From Polynucleobacter sp. AP-Kaivos-20-H2 (lineage in GTDB: Bacteria > Pseudomonadota > Gammaproteobacteria > Burkholderiales > Burkholderiaceae): 64,000 bases of DNA. The number at the start of each line of letters is the position of its first letter. The first letter of the stretch is position 1. The notes under the pieces are model-generated. The model was not told the DNA's origin. It saw only the letters and a list, made by a program, of their open reading frames with translations, and did no database searches. Positions 17,833 to 26,641 of the stretch are shown here, piece by piece. The position numbers and the translations under genes are program-made. The stretch lies in NCBI RefSeq assembly GCF_018882215.1, contig NZ_JACVOX010000004.1, positions 62,001 to 126,000 of the forward strand, in the 5' to 3' direction.

Positions 17833-18090
17833 ATGCATTCACACTCCAATATCCTCAAACCACCATGTTGTGCAACAAATTTAGTTAAAAGTGGCAAAAC
17901 TGACATTGCTAAAGGTGCCAGTTTTAGATCCTGGCCAGCCGATGAGGCGTCCGTTGTAAAGCAAAATTATGAGCAAAGGCTGAAAGCAGTCTTTGAAGCT
18001 CTCAAAAATAGCGCCGGATCAAGATTAAGTCTAATTTGCTGCGGCACAGCATATTTATTCAGAGATGCTCCCACATTATTAGATAATTGA
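17833..18090 (+). CDS. hypothetical protein, 85 aa, ahead of the M23 peptidase
   Basis: A short frame whose stop lies three bases before the M23 peptidase start. It has an N-terminal CC pair, a middle with charged residues (VKQNYEQRLKAVFEALKNS) predicted helical, and a hydrophobic RLSLICCGTAYLF stretch near the C-terminus. No clear ribosome binding site precedes it and no family was recognised. Its position suggests translational coupling to the peptidase, if it is translated at all. It may be a chance frame in the leader region. Confidence 0.4.
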   Translation: MHSHSNILKPPCCATNLVKSGKTDIAKGASFRSWPADEASVVKQNYEQRLKAVFEALKNSAGSRLSLICCGTAYLFRDAPTLLDN

Positions 18091-18093
18091 GGG

Positions 18094-19545
18094 GTGAATA
18101 AAAAAGTATCTCTTAGCTCCCTGTTCACTAGGGGAGTAATCATTTTGTCTGGCTGCGCCTTTCTTAGCTCAACTCCGGGCTTGGCTTATGCAGCTCAAGC
18201 CCAAAGTAGCCAAACCCAAAGCACTACCCAAGCACGCAAGAAAATTACCGTTCAAACCAATAGGCAGGTTGGCTTCAAAGATAAATCTGCGGGTACTGGC
18301 TCAAAAACCAATAGCATGAGTCTGAACCCATCGCTATTTCAGCGAAAAGCCCCAGATGAGTTGATGCTCGACAGCGATGCAAACCTTGACTATCGAGTAG
18401 CCCAAGGGTGCCTAAGACGCAATTTTAATGAAAATAGCCTACCGGCTAGCGTTGGCATTGATAATCGGCAGTTCGCTGAATTCTTCAAAAATCAGACCAA
18501 AACATTTTTTGATCACATGCGTGGAGATTGCATCCCTTATGCGGTTGCCTTTGGAAGTCGTAATCGTTTCGACTCATTGAGCATCATGAATGGCCCAATC
18601 CAAGATAGTAAAACTGAAGTATGGACATTTACACCATCAGCTGTTGGTGGGTTTTTAATTCAGCAAGACTATCTCAAAGATGAGTCCAAACGCTTAACCG
18701 AGATTCGGATTCCTTTAAGAGATGTCTTGTATGACCCTCGAAAAGTAAGCGATCAATTGCCAGTTGAGCTGGTTTGGGAATTAAATTCCCTGATCAAGCA
18801 AATCTATCCTGAAGAAAATAATTCTCTTGAAAATACTAACAGCGTTGTGCGCTTGATTGTTGACTTTGGTGATCGAGAAAGATGGGCGCAAATTTGGGCT
18901 GCAGAAATTATTGACCCCAACACTAAAGACGTTTATGCAAATGCCTTTTGGATGGAGCGCAGTGACATTCCCGGGGGGTTTTTTACAGGATCTGGAGAAT
19001 CGCTTGAGCGTTCTTTTTGGACTAATCCATTAAGCTATCGCCGTATCTCTCGGGGAGTTGGCATGGTAAGAGCCTCCTCAAGTAAGCGCAGCAAGAATCC
19101 TGCGTCAGTGGCTCCAACCCAGGCGCCAGCAACAAAGCAACGCTATCGCACCCATATGGGGATTGACTATGCCGCCCCAATCGGCACCCCCATCTTTAGT
19201 GTTGCCAATGGCAAAGTTGTGCACATAGGCTTTAGTGGTGCATTTGGAAACTTAATTGTTTTAGAGCATCCGGGCAATTACCGCACCTACTATGCGCACT
19301 TGAGCAATTACAACGTAGAACTTGAGTTAGGTAACGAAGTGCGGCGCGGCTTAGAAATTGGCTATGTAGGAACTACCGGGAGGTCAACGGGGCCACACCT
19401 ACATTTTGAATTAAGAAAAAATGGAATCTACGTAGACCCCTATGGCTCTAAAACCCAACTTGATTTATGGTCTATGCGCGATAACGAAAGCGGGCAACTG
19501 ACTAGAGAGATGCTTCTGCTCGGTAGCCCTATTAAACAGAACTAA
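18094..19545 (+). CDS. M23 family metallopeptidase (LytM/NlpD type)
   Basis: Exported peptidoglycan endopeptidase of 483 residues. It has an N-terminal signal sequence (GVIILSGCAFLSSTPGLAYA), a low-complexity Ser/Gln/Thr region, a central domain of about 220 residues without recognised motif, and a C-terminal LytM domain. The zinc site is complete: H354 and D358 in HMGID, H435 and H437 in HLHFE, so it should be catalytically active rather than an EnvC/NlpD-type activator. The start is a GTG with GAGGG immediately before it, too close for an ideal ribosome site, so the start is uncertain. Confidence 0.87.
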   Translation: MNKKVSLSSLFTRGVIILSGCAFLSSTPGLAYAAQAQSSQTQSTTQARKKITVQTNRQVGFKDKSAGTGSKTNSMSLNPSLFQRKAPDELMLDSDANLDYRVAQGCLRRNFNENSLPASVGIDNRQFAEFFKNQTKTFFDHMRGDCIPYAVAFGSRNRFDSLSIMNGPIQDSKTEVWTFTPSAVGGFLIQQDYLKDESKRLTEIRIPLRDVLYDPRKVSDQLPVELVWELNSLIKQIYPEENNSLENTNSVVRLIVDFGDRERWAQIWAAEIIDPNTKDVYANAFWMERSDIPGGFFTGSGESLERSFWTNPLSYRRISRGVGMVRASSSKRSKNPASVAPTQAPATKQRYRTHMGIDYAAPIGTPIFSVANGKVVHIGFSGAFGNLIVLEHPGNYRTYYAHLSNYNVELELGNEVRRGLEIGYVGTTGRSTGPHLHFELRKNGIYVDPYGSKTQLDLWSMRDNESGQLTREMLLLGSPIKQN

Positions 19546-19571
19546 ATAAATTCAGCAATGCTGCTGAAATA

Positions 19572-19595
19572 AAAAGGGTCCAATTGGACCCTTTT
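19572..19595. terminator. bidirectional terminator
   Basis: Stem AAAAGGGTCC/GGACCCTTTT (19572-19581 with 19586-19595), loop AATT, with A and T runs on either side. It lies between the convergent M23 peptidase and universal stress protein genes. Confidence 0.9.
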
Positions 19596-19613
19596 AACTT
19601 GATGCTGGGTAAA

Positions 19614-20054
19614 TTAACCCAGAACTAATACTGGCAATGTGGAATGCACAATGACTTCATGGGTCTCGCTACCCAACAGGATCCCTTTGATACCTGTGCG
19701 CTTATGAGACGCCATAACAATCACATCCGCTTTCGCTTTTTTTGCGCCAGCCAAAATGCCTTCAGATAGGTTGCTATTTTCAATGTGAAGACTTTTCACT
19801 TTAGCGCCAACTCCCAGCGCCGTTGTCGACTTTTTAAATACATCCTGTGCATATGCCTGACAAGCTTCTGTATGCTGTTTCTTTGAAATTCCATAACCCA
19901 TGGTGCTATCTGAATAAACCATTGGAGGCGTAGGATCGGAAACGTATACCAACGTAATTGCAGCGCCATCCGCCTTAGCAAGGGCGGCGACTTTCTTTAA
20001 GGATTTTTTGCTGACATCCGAACCATCTACTGGCACCAATAAATGCTTAAACAT
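19614..20054 (-). CDS. universal stress protein UspA family
   Basis: Cytoplasmic single-domain Usp of 146 residues. It begins MFKHLLVPVDGSDVSKKSL, typical of the family, and has the ATP-binding-type C-terminal motif region VMASHKRTGIKGILLGSETHEVIVHSTLPVLVLG, in which the G-x2-G-x9-G-S pattern is recognisable. Such proteins bind ATP and aid survival under starvation or oxygen stress. It is a single-gene unit between a terminator and a divergent DUF2177 gene. Confidence 0.92.
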   Translation of the reverse strand: MFKHLLVPVDGSDVSKKSLKKVAALAKADGAAITLVYVSDPTPPMVYSDSTMGYGISKKQHTEACQAYAQDVFKKSTTALGVGAKVKSLHIENSNLSEGILAGAKKAKADVIVMASHKRTGIKGILLGSETHEVIVHSTLPVLVLG

Positions 20055-20140
20055 GTTGACTCCCTTTAAATTGAACTACTCATTTGCTCTTTACATCATA
20101 ATACTTATTATTAACCTATAAAAGAATAAAGGTAACTTAA

Positions 20141-20542
20141 TTGATCAAGAATTTTGCCATTTACCTCTCATTTTTAATCGCCCTTATTGCAATCGATTTG
20201 GTATGGCTTTTGGGTATCGCAAAGAATCTCTATCGCAATGAGATGGGTGACTTAATGGCCAGCGAACCCAAACTTATAGCTGGGCTTGCGTTCTACCTGC
20301 TTTATGCATTAGGCGTCTGCATTTTTGTAATTGTTCCGGCGCTATCAAAACAGTCATGGATATATGCACTGCAATATGGCGCTTTGTTTGGTCTATTTTG
20401 TTATATGACCTACGACCTCACCAATCTGGCGGTGGTTAGAAACTTTCCAACACAATTGGCTTTCATTGATATTGCATGGGGCAGTTTTGTTACTGCCTTG
20501 TGTGCGAGTTTTGCTTATTGGGTTTGCAACCGTATCTCTTAG
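20141..20542 (+). CDS. DUF2177 family membrane protein
   Basis: Small inner-membrane protein of 133 residues with four hydrophobic segments. IDLVWLLGIAKNLYRNEMGDLM near residues 19-40 and YDLTNLAVVRNFP in the second half match the DUF2177 pattern as remembered. The start is a TTG, supported by AAAGG nine bases upstream; no ATG fits. It lies 20 bases before the SulP gene and may be cotranscribed. Function of the family is unknown. Confidence 0.75.
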   Translation: MIKNFAIYLSFLIALIAIDLVWLLGIAKNLYRNEMGDLMASEPKLIAGLAFYLLYALGVCIFVIVPALSKQSWIYALQYGALFGLFCYMTYDLTNLAVVRNFPTQLAFIDIAWGSFVTALCASFAYWVCNRIS

Positions 20543-20562
20543 GCCATTGAAACATTCATCTT

Positions 20563-22188
20563 ATGTTTTTTCGTCCCCGACTTTTTGACTCATTTTCTGG
20601 CTATAACCGCACCCTTTTTACGAAGGATATTTTTGCTGGATTAACGGTTGGGGTTGTTGCACTCCCATTAGCCATGGCTTTTGCTATTGCCAGTGGACTC
20701 AAACCCCAAGCGGGTATTTTTACTGCAATTATTGCTGGCGGGCTTATCTCCTTACTTGGAGGTAGCCGCGTACAAATTGGCGGACCGGCCGGCGCCTTCA
20801 TCGTCATTGTTTACGGCATTGTGGAGCGCTATGGGGTTCCCAATTTATTACTCGCAACCGCCATGTCAGGAGTATTTTTATTTCTGATGGGAGTATTTCG
20901 CCTTGGAACGCTAGTACGCTTCATTCCAATTGCGGTCATTATTGGTTTTACCAATGGTATTGCCTTTTTGATTGGGCTATCTCAAGTCAAAGATTTCTTC
21001 GGACTTCAGATTGAAAAAATGCCAGCTCAATTTTTTCAATCAGTGCATGCACTCTACTTAGCAGCAGACACCTTTAACCCCATTGCGCTTGGTTTAGCTT
21101 GTGGGAGTCTTGCCTTACTGATCTTATGGAAGATATTTCAGAATCGCTTAGGTTGGCTCTCTCATCTTCCTGGCACTGTTGTAGCAATGGTAGCGGCAAC
21201 AATCGTTACCAGCATCTTTAATTTACCAGTAGATACGATTGGTAGTCGCTTTGGCGGGATCCCTTCAGGGCTCCCCGCTTTTGAATGGATTCCGGTAAGC
21301 TGGGATAGCGCTCAATACATGGTGGCACCAGCCTTAACACTTGCCCTATTAGGCGCAATTGAATCTTTACTCTGTGCGCGCATTGCCGATGGCCTTATTC
21401 ATGATCGCCATGAGTCAAATCAAGAGCTAGTAGCTCAGGGTATTGCTAACTTCACAATTCCATTTTTTGGTGGCATGCCAGCGACTGGCACGATTGCTCG
21501 CACAGTAACTAATATAGAGAGTGGCGGCACTACACCTGTCTCTGGACTCGTCCATGCAGCAACTTTACTAGTCATTGTTTTATTTGCAGCGCCGCTTGCC
21601 AAAAACATTCCTTTAGCTAGCCTTGCCGCCATCTTGATGTATGTGGCCTGGAATATGGGTGAGTGGCAGAAGTTCATCGATCTAAAGCAATTCCGCTTGC
21701 CGTATCGAATCACTATCTTAAGCGTCTTTATTCTCACTGTTGTACTAGATCTCACGATTGCAGTAGAGGTAGGTTTACTGCTCGCCTTTATCACCTTCAT
21801 TTACCGTATCTCCAGTCTATCGCGTTGCGAGCCTGCTCTAGTTGACGATTACCCGGGACTGAGTAATCAGCAAGGTCGAATTGATGCCTATCGCATTCAT
21901 GGTGCCATCTTTTTTGGAGCAGTAAAACTCCTAGAAAAGATTGAAGCGAATTTACCCTCACAAACACTCTTGCTCGATTTAAAGAAAGTAATCTACATTG
22001 ATACTTCTGGCATGGATACAATCATGGAACTAGCGCACCTGTGCAAGATTCGTAATATTCGATTGATCATTTGCGGCTTAGCGCATCAACCATTAGAGAT
22101 GGCAGAGCGCAGTGAATTTTTATCTACGCTACCCCAAGATTCTTTCTATCCAGATCTGAGCTCCGGCATAGAAGCAGCAACAACTTAA
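20563..22188 (+). CDS. SulP family inorganic anion transporter
   Basis: SLC26/SulP carrier of 541 residues with about twelve to fourteen membrane segments and a C-terminal STAS domain (from about residue 430, with LLLDLKKVIYIDTSGMDTI containing the conserved phosphorylation-type Ser/Thr region). The N-terminal ALPLAMAFAIASGLKPQAGIFTAIIAGG and GGPAGAFIVIV segments are characteristic. Substrates in the family include sulfate, bicarbonate and dicarboxylates; no carbonic anhydrase or sulfur genes adjoin to decide. It ends seven bases from the convergent TauE/SafE-type gene. Confidence 0.9.
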   Translation: MFFRPRLFDSFSGYNRTLFTKDIFAGLTVGVVALPLAMAFAIASGLKPQAGIFTAIIAGGLISLLGGSRVQIGGPAGAFIVIVYGIVERYGVPNLLLATAMSGVFLFLMGVFRLGTLVRFIPIAVIIGFTNGIAFLIGLSQVKDFFGLQIEKMPAQFFQSVHALYLAADTFNPIALGLACGSLALLILWKIFQNRLGWLSHLPGTVVAMVAATIVTSIFNLPVDTIGSRFGGIPSGLPAFEWIPVSWDSAQYMVAPALTLALLGAIESLLCARIADGLIHDRHESNQELVAQGIANFTIPFFGGMPATGTIARTVTNIESGGTTPVSGLVHAATLLVIVLFAAPLAKNIPLASLAAILMYVAWNMGEWQKFIDLKQFRLPYRITILSVFILTVVLDLTIAVEVGLLLAFITFIYRISSLSRCEPALVDDYPGLSNQQGRIDAYRIHGAIFFGAVKLLEKIEANLPSQTLLLDLKKVIYIDTSGMDTIMELAHLCKIRNIRLIICGLAHQPLEMAERSEFLSTLPQDSFYPDLSSGIEAATT

Positions 22189-22195
22189 GAGCGAC

Positions 22196-22915
22196 TTAAG
22201 AAATACAGAAGCCACCTTTTAATAAGGCTTCTGGCAATACCCAGGCACGATACATACCAAAGCCGCCTGCAATCAATAGAAGTGCAGCAGCCAAATACCT
22301 CACCCATAGATATTGCCCAAACTGAGTCAGCGCCGCTGAAAATTTAGAGATCAGTAATAGGTTAGGTAATGTACCCAAACCAAATGCCAACATCAGCGCG
22401 GCACCAGTTACTACATCACCCGATAAAAAGGCGAGTGGTAAAACGCTATAGACCAAACCACAGGGCACCAAACCCCATAGCATGCCGCTAAACCAACGCG
22501 AAGGGCCGCTCGCCATAGCGCCCAAGTATTTAGCCCAATAAGCCGCAATTTTTGCACTTAACCATTTGCCGCCAAGTAAACCTTCTGACTTGCCTATTCT
22601 GAGTAGACGCATGCCCATCAGAATTAAGATCAGGGAAGTTAAAGCAAATAAGGGGCGTTGGATTGGAATGAGGTTTTGCTGCCAAACCACGACCCCCAAT
22701 GAGGCAGCAAGAGCGCCTAATAAGACATAGGTTGTGACACGCCCCAAATGCATAATCAGTTGTAGGTAAAAAAGCTCTGATTTGGGCCGCAATGGGGTCT
22801 CTGAGGTGCTTGGCCGCTCTATGGCAGCCGCTATCCCACCGCACATCAGAGCACAGTGCCAGCCACTCACAAGTGCACCCAGAAAGACCGCAACGAGTAA
22901 GCTAGTTGTCAGCAT
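22196..22915 (-). CDS. sulfite exporter TauE/SafE-like (COG2836-type) membrane protein
   Basis: Polytopic membrane protein of 239 residues with about six helices. The N-terminal GWHCALMCGGI motif and the later GLVPCGLVYSVLPLAFLSGD, with a conserved Pro-Cys, are marks of the group often found in cbb3 oxidase loci and thought to help copper handling or oxidase biogenesis. It diverges from the fnr-type gene with 76 bases between, and the cco genes lie beyond. A role in cbb3 assembly is inferred from this context. Confidence 0.78.
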   Translation of the reverse strand: MLTTSLLVAVFLGALVSGWHCALMCGGIAAAIERPSTSETPLRPKSELFYLQLIMHLGRVTTYVLLGALAASLGVVVWQQNLIPIQRPLFALTSLILILMGMRLLRIGKSEGLLGGKWLSAKIAAYWAKYLGAMASGPSRWFSGMLWGLVPCGLVYSVLPLAFLSGDVVTGAALMLAFGLGTLPNLLLISKFSAALTQFGQYLWVRYLAAALLLIAGGFGMYRAWVLPEALLKGGFCIS

Positions 22916-22967
22916 GAAATCAACAGAAAATAGGTAAAAGCCATAATCTTCATACTTATAGAATAAA

Positions 22968-22984
22968 CTGATCTTATAGATCAG
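22968..22984. promoter_or_regulatory. perfect inverted repeat before fnr
   Basis: CTGATC-TTATA-GATCAG ends eight bases before the fnr ATG at 22992, within the divergent region shared with the TauE/SafE-type gene. The half-sites resemble the FNR half-site TTGAT, but the spacing is too wide for a normal FNR box, so the binding protein is unknown. Confidence 0.45.
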
Positions 22985-22991
22985 CCCTAAT

Positions 22992-23762
22992 ATGAACTAC
23001 AAACCTACCGACAGCCCAACCAGCAAATGCTCAGTTTGCGTACTGGGTCAGTTTTGTCTACCGGTTGGATTAAATAGTAGCGAAGTTTCCCAAATCGATA
23101 CCTTGGTTAAAGAGCGCGTTCATCTTCAAAAAGGTGAAAGCCTTTATCGTCACGGCGATCCACTCAGTTCTGTATATAGCGTGCGCTTTGGCACCCTTAA
23201 AACAGAGTTCTGTCTGCAAGACGGTCGACAACAAGTGATTGGCTTTCATCTGCCCGGCGAAATTCTAGGACTTGATGGCATTGGTGAGGGGCATTATCAG
23301 TCAGATGCGATTGCTCTTGAAGAGAGCGAAGTCTGCATTATTCGTTACGATGCTTTTGAAGATTTGGCTCGGCAGATCCCCGTCTTACAAAATCAGTTCC
23401 ATAAAATCATGAGTCGGGAACTGACTCAAGATCAACGCCACCTACTATCACTTGGCACGATGCGTGCAGAAGAAAGATTGGCCGCTTTTTTATTGAGCCT
23501 CTCGCAACGTCTGGCTGCACGCGGCTATCTGAATAATGAATTCGACTTGCGCATGAGTCGCAATGATATTGGCAGCTATCTTGGGATTCAAATTGAAACT
23601 GTCAGTCGCATGCTCTCACGCTTTGCAGAGTCGGGCTTAATTCAAATCAAACAACGCCACATCAAACTCATCGATATGGATGGGTTATATGAACTGGCAG
23701 GTATTCCAAACCCAGATCGCCACGGCTGCGCAAGCCCTGAAATCCCAATCAAACAGGCTTAA
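22992..23762 (+). CDS. fnr: FNR-type oxygen-sensing transcription regulator
   Basis: Crp/Fnr-family regulator of 256 residues. The N-terminal cysteines C13, C16 and C22 keep the exact spacing of the E. coli FNR cluster ligands, and C115 corresponds to the fourth ligand, so a 4Fe-4S oxygen sensor is expected. A cyclic-nucleotide-type beta barrel follows. The C-terminal helix-turn-helix has ETVSRMLSRF, with the Glu-Ser-Arg contacts that read TTGAT half-sites. It overlaps the convergent last gene of the cco operon by four bases. The perfect FNR box before ccoN is its likely target. Confidence 0.93.
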   Translation: MNYKPTDSPTSKCSVCVLGQFCLPVGLNSSEVSQIDTLVKERVHLQKGESLYRHGDPLSSVYSVRFGTLKTEFCLQDGRQQVIGFHLPGEILGLDGIGEGHYQSDAIALEESEVCIIRYDAFEDLARQIPVLQNQFHKIMSRELTQDQRHLLSLGTMRAEERLAAFLLSLSQRLAARGYLNNEFDLRMSRNDIGSYLGIQIETVSRMLSRFAESGLIQIKQRHIKLIDMDGLYELAGIPNPDRHGCASPEIPIKQA

Positions 23763-24019
23763 ATTAAGCCGCGGTCGACTTCCTTGCTATCTGGCGACTC
23801 AATTCCAGGCAGGATATAAGCAGTAAGTGCACTAGAAATTGCACAGAAGGTCCAAATCACAAAGAACCCGATTGTATAAATACCCTCATCAGAAACATCA
23901 GGGTGGTAACCAAAAAATAAAAGGTCTTGTGGGTGAATCACGGTAAATAACAAGCCCTCTGCCATGCCAGCCACCAAAAATGAGGGCCACAAAATCCAGA
24001 TTAGTAGACGGTACTTCAT
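23759..24019 (-). CDS. small membrane protein at the end of the cco operon, 86 aa
   Basis: Unrecognised protein with two to three hydrophobic helices (about residues 5-26 and 46-70) separated by a loop with HPQDLLFFG. The start overlaps the stop of the FixH-like gene as ATGA, so it belongs to the ccoG-FixH translation unit. The context suggests help in cbb3 oxidase assembly. The 3-prime end overlaps the convergent fnr gene by four bases. No domain family is claimed. Confidence 0.65.
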   Translation of the reverse strand: MKYRLLIWILWPSFLVAGMAEGLLFTVIHPQDLLFFGYHPDVSDEGIYTIGFFVIWTFCAISSALTAYILPGIESPDSKEVDRGLI

Positions 24020-24219
24020 TTTGCTACCTGCGCATCTTTAAGCTGCTCAACTTTAAGACCCTGCTTCACTACGCCATCACGCAATGGCTTATCTGCATAT
24101 AGATTGATAGCCAAGTAAATAGTAATAGCGCAGCCAATCATGGCGACAGCTGGTCCACTAATTAAAAGCCATGGCCATAGTTGTTTGAACCATGGTTTAG
24201 TAGTTTGTTGCTCTGTCAT
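24016..24219 (-). CDS. short FixH-like protein
   Basis: About 67 residues with one membrane helix (LWPWLLISGPAVAMIGCAITIYLAI) and a tail containing VVKQGLKVEQ, matching the membrane anchor and the following DYYKQGL-type motif of FixH/CcoH. The periplasmic domain that makes FixH about 150 residues long is absent. ATG 24219 is chosen because AGAGG lies six bases before it; upstream ATGs at 24225 and 24234 are too close to or before that site. It lies between ccoG and an unknown membrane gene. FixH/CcoH stabilises the oxidase complex during assembly. Confidence 0.65.
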   Translation of the reverse strand: MTEQQTTKPWFKQLWPWLLISGPAVAMIGCAITIYLAINLYADKPLRDGVVKQGLKVEQLKDAQVAK

Positions 24220-24244
24220 ATCCATCCTCTCCATTGCTTTTGGC

Positions 24245-25702
24245 TTAACGGGGAATAATAAAAGTAGATTTCTCTTCGCGGGTTCTCGTAATTAACTCGT
24301 CACCTGACATCTCATGGGCAACTACATCAAAATGAATTGGGTAGTTACCAGCCTCATTCGCTCCAACATCGGCGCTCACCTTGATCGGCATCAGAAGGTT
24401 GCTAGCTGGCCCAACCTCAATCTCGGTAACAATCTGCCCTTGTGAATTAAGCACTTTTAATCCATCCAAACCAAGCGCCTTTACCTGCACATTCATATTA
24501 TTTTCAGATGCATTCATGATTTGAATGCGATAAATATTCTCAATCCTTACACCCTCGACCTCACGCGCCAATGCCCCACGATCACGCATCACATCAACCC
24601 TTAATGGGTTTCTGGTGGCGAGAGAAACTATAAAAGCGGCTGTAAGCACAGTGATAAAAGCGGTGTAGATCAATACGCGCGGGCGCAATATATGGCGAAT
24701 CGCACTTTGATTGGACTCTTTATCCTCAATGGCACGCTCAGTCGTATAGCGAATGAGTCCTTTTGGATAATCCACTTTCTCCATCACTTGATCGCATGCA
24801 TCAATGCAGGCGCCACAACCAATACACATATATTGCAAGCCATCACGAATATCAATGCCAGTAGGGCAAACTTGAACACAAATACTGCAGTCAACGCAAT
24901 CGCCCAAACCCAGGGAAGTTAAATCTGCAGACTTGCTGCGACTGCCCCTTGATTCGCCACGCACTTTATCGTATGTCACCAAGAATGTATCTTTATCTAC
25001 CATCACGCTTTGGAAGCGTGCATATGGGCACATGTATTTACATACTTGTTCACGCATGAACCCTGCGTTACCCCAGGTTGCAAAGCTATAGAAGCACAAC
25101 CAGAAAGTCTGCCATGGACCCAAAGACAGATGAATTAATGCAGAACCTAAGGTGCTAATTGGGGTGAAATACCCAATAAAAGTAAAGCCTGTCCAGAATG
25201 CGATCAATAACCATAGGAAATGCTTCGTAATCTTTAAACGCCATTTACGCAAACCCCAAGGCCACTCTTCACCATCCAAACGAATCCGCGCAAAACGGTC
25301 ACCCTCGACCTTGCGCTCGATCCACATGAAGATTTCGGTATAGACGGTCTGCGGACAGGCATATCCACAAAATAAACGCCCTGCAACTGCAGTAAATAGA
25401 AATAAAGCGAGCGCAGAAAGAATCAATAAGAGGGTGAGATAAATCACGTCTTGTGGCCATAACACGAGGCCAAAGATGTAAAACTTGCGCTGGATTAAAT
25501 CAAAGAGAACTGCTTGACGGCCATTCCAACTAACCCATGGCAGGCCGTAAAACAGCAGCTGAGTAGCAAATACCAGAATAAAGCGCCAGCGGGCAAAGAG
25601 CCCTGATACTGAACGCGGATAAATCTTTCGCCGGACCTCGTAAAGAGACTCCTCAATAACTTCTATCGGAACAGGTTTCCCACCCGGCGGAATATATGGC
25701 AC
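24245..25702 (-). CDS. ccoG: cbb3 oxidase accessory iron-sulfur protein CcoG
   Basis: CcoG/RdxA/FixG of 485 residues, known as a cupric reductase that supplies Cu(I) for cbb3 oxidase assembly. The first half is membrane-embedded, with CGYACPQTVYTEIFMW (a conserved Cys pair) near residue 95. Two 4Fe-4S ferredoxin motifs follow near residues 270-310 (CVDCSICVQVCP and CIGCGACIDACD). A C-terminal membrane helix and an immunoglobulin-like FixG domain end the protein. The gene follows ccoP by 12 bases. Confidence 0.93.
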   Translation of the reverse strand: MPYIPPGGKPVPIEVIEESLYEVRRKIYPRSVSGLFARWRFILVFATQLLFYGLPWVSWNGRQAVLFDLIQRKFYIFGLVLWPQDVIYLTLLLILSALALFLFTAVAGRLFCGYACPQTVYTEIFMWIERKVEGDRFARIRLDGEEWPWGLRKWRLKITKHFLWLLIAFWTGFTFIGYFTPISTLGSALIHLSLGPWQTFWLCFYSFATWGNAGFMREQVCKYMCPYARFQSVMVDKDTFLVTYDKVRGESRGSRSKSADLTSLGLGDCVDCSICVQVCPTGIDIRDGLQYMCIGCGACIDACDQVMEKVDYPKGLIRYTTERAIEDKESNQSAIRHILRPRVLIYTAFITVLTAAFIVSLATRNPLRVDVMRDRGALAREVEGVRIENIYRIQIMNASENNMNVQVKALGLDGLKVLNSQGQIVTEIEVGPASNLLMPIKVSADVGANEAGNYPIHFDVVAHEMSGDELITRTREEKSTFIIPR

Positions 25703-25714
25703 TAATTACTAATC

Positions 25715-26641
25715 TTATTTAGCTGCAGCCGGTTGTTTACTGTTAGATAAACCCCAGACATAAGCTGTTAACACCTGGATCTTCTCAGGACTCAATACCT
25801 TGTCTTGAGCAGGCATCATTGCCATACGACCCTTAGTTACCGTTTCAATAATCGTCGCTTCTGAACCGCCATATAACCAAGTTTTATCAGTTAAGTTTGG
25901 TGCACCAATAGCAATATTTCCTTTGCCATCAGGGCCATGGCAGGCTACGCAGTTTGCAGCGAATACTTGTGCGCCACGAGCTGCTTTCGCATCATCTGCA
26001 GACAGACCTGAAAGGCTGCGTACATAGTTAGCAACATCCACAATTTGATTGCTATCCAGCTGTGGGAATGGAGGCATCACACCGCCACGTCCATAGGTAA
26101 TGGATGCCTTGATATTTTCTGGTGAACCTCCATAGAGCCAGTCACCATCAGTCAAATTAGGGAAGCCTTTAGCGCCTCCAGCATCAGAGCCATGACACTG
26201 TGCACAAGAATTCAGAAAGAGGCGTTGACCCATTTCGCGGGCTTTAGGATCGGCCGCCACTTGCTCAATGTCCATCTTGACGTATTTCGCATAAACAGGC
26301 TTGAGCTCATCATTAGCATTAGTCATTGATTGCATTAGCGATCCATCAGTACTGTAGCCCAACACTCCAGGAAACGATCCAAGACCAGGGAATAAAACCA
26401 AATAAACCAATCCGAAGATACAAGAGAGCAAGAACATCCACATCCACCAACGTGGCAATGGATTATTTAACTCACGCAGATCGCCATCCCATACGTGACC
26501 CGTATCAGCAACCGCGCCATCGGCCGTATGCACAACCTTAGCTTTTCTTTGGGAGAACAAAAGCCAGATACACCAGAAAATTCCAACTAATGCAACTAAG
26601 GCGATGTAAGCACTCCAACCGCTGCTAAAAAAGTCACTCAT
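25715..26641 (-). CDS. ccoP: cbb3 oxidase subunit III CcoP
   Basis: Membrane-anchored dihaem cytochrome c of 308 residues. It has an N-terminal helix pair, WDGDLRELNNPLPRWW (the conserved CcoP signature before the second helix), then two cytochrome c domains with haem motifs CAQCH (C146, C149, H150) and CVACH (C231, C234, H235). Each domain has a matching PNLTD segment and distal methionine regions. It passes electrons from soluble cytochromes to CcoO. Its start overlaps the end of ccoQ by four bases. Confidence 0.95.
   Translation of the reverse strand: MSDFFSSGWSAYIALVALVGIFWCIWLLFSQRKAKVVHTADGAVADTGHVWDGDLRELNNPLPRWWMWMFLLSCIFGLVYLVLFPGLGSFPGVLGYSTDGSLMQSMTNANDELKPVYAKYVKMDIEQVAADPKAREMGQRLFLNSCAQCHGSDAGGAKGFPNLTDGDWLYGGSPENIKASITYGRGGVMPPFPQLDSNQIVDVANYVRSLSGLSADDAKAARGAQVFAANCVACHGPDGKGNIAIGAPNLTDKTWLYGGSEATIIETVTKGRMAMMPAQDKVLSPEKIQVLTAYVWGLSNSKQPAAAK

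Noticed and set aside
24692-24922. Plus-strand frame rich in Asn/Thr/Ala inside ccoG
   Set aside because: It mirrors the ccoG ferredoxin region and has no independent support.
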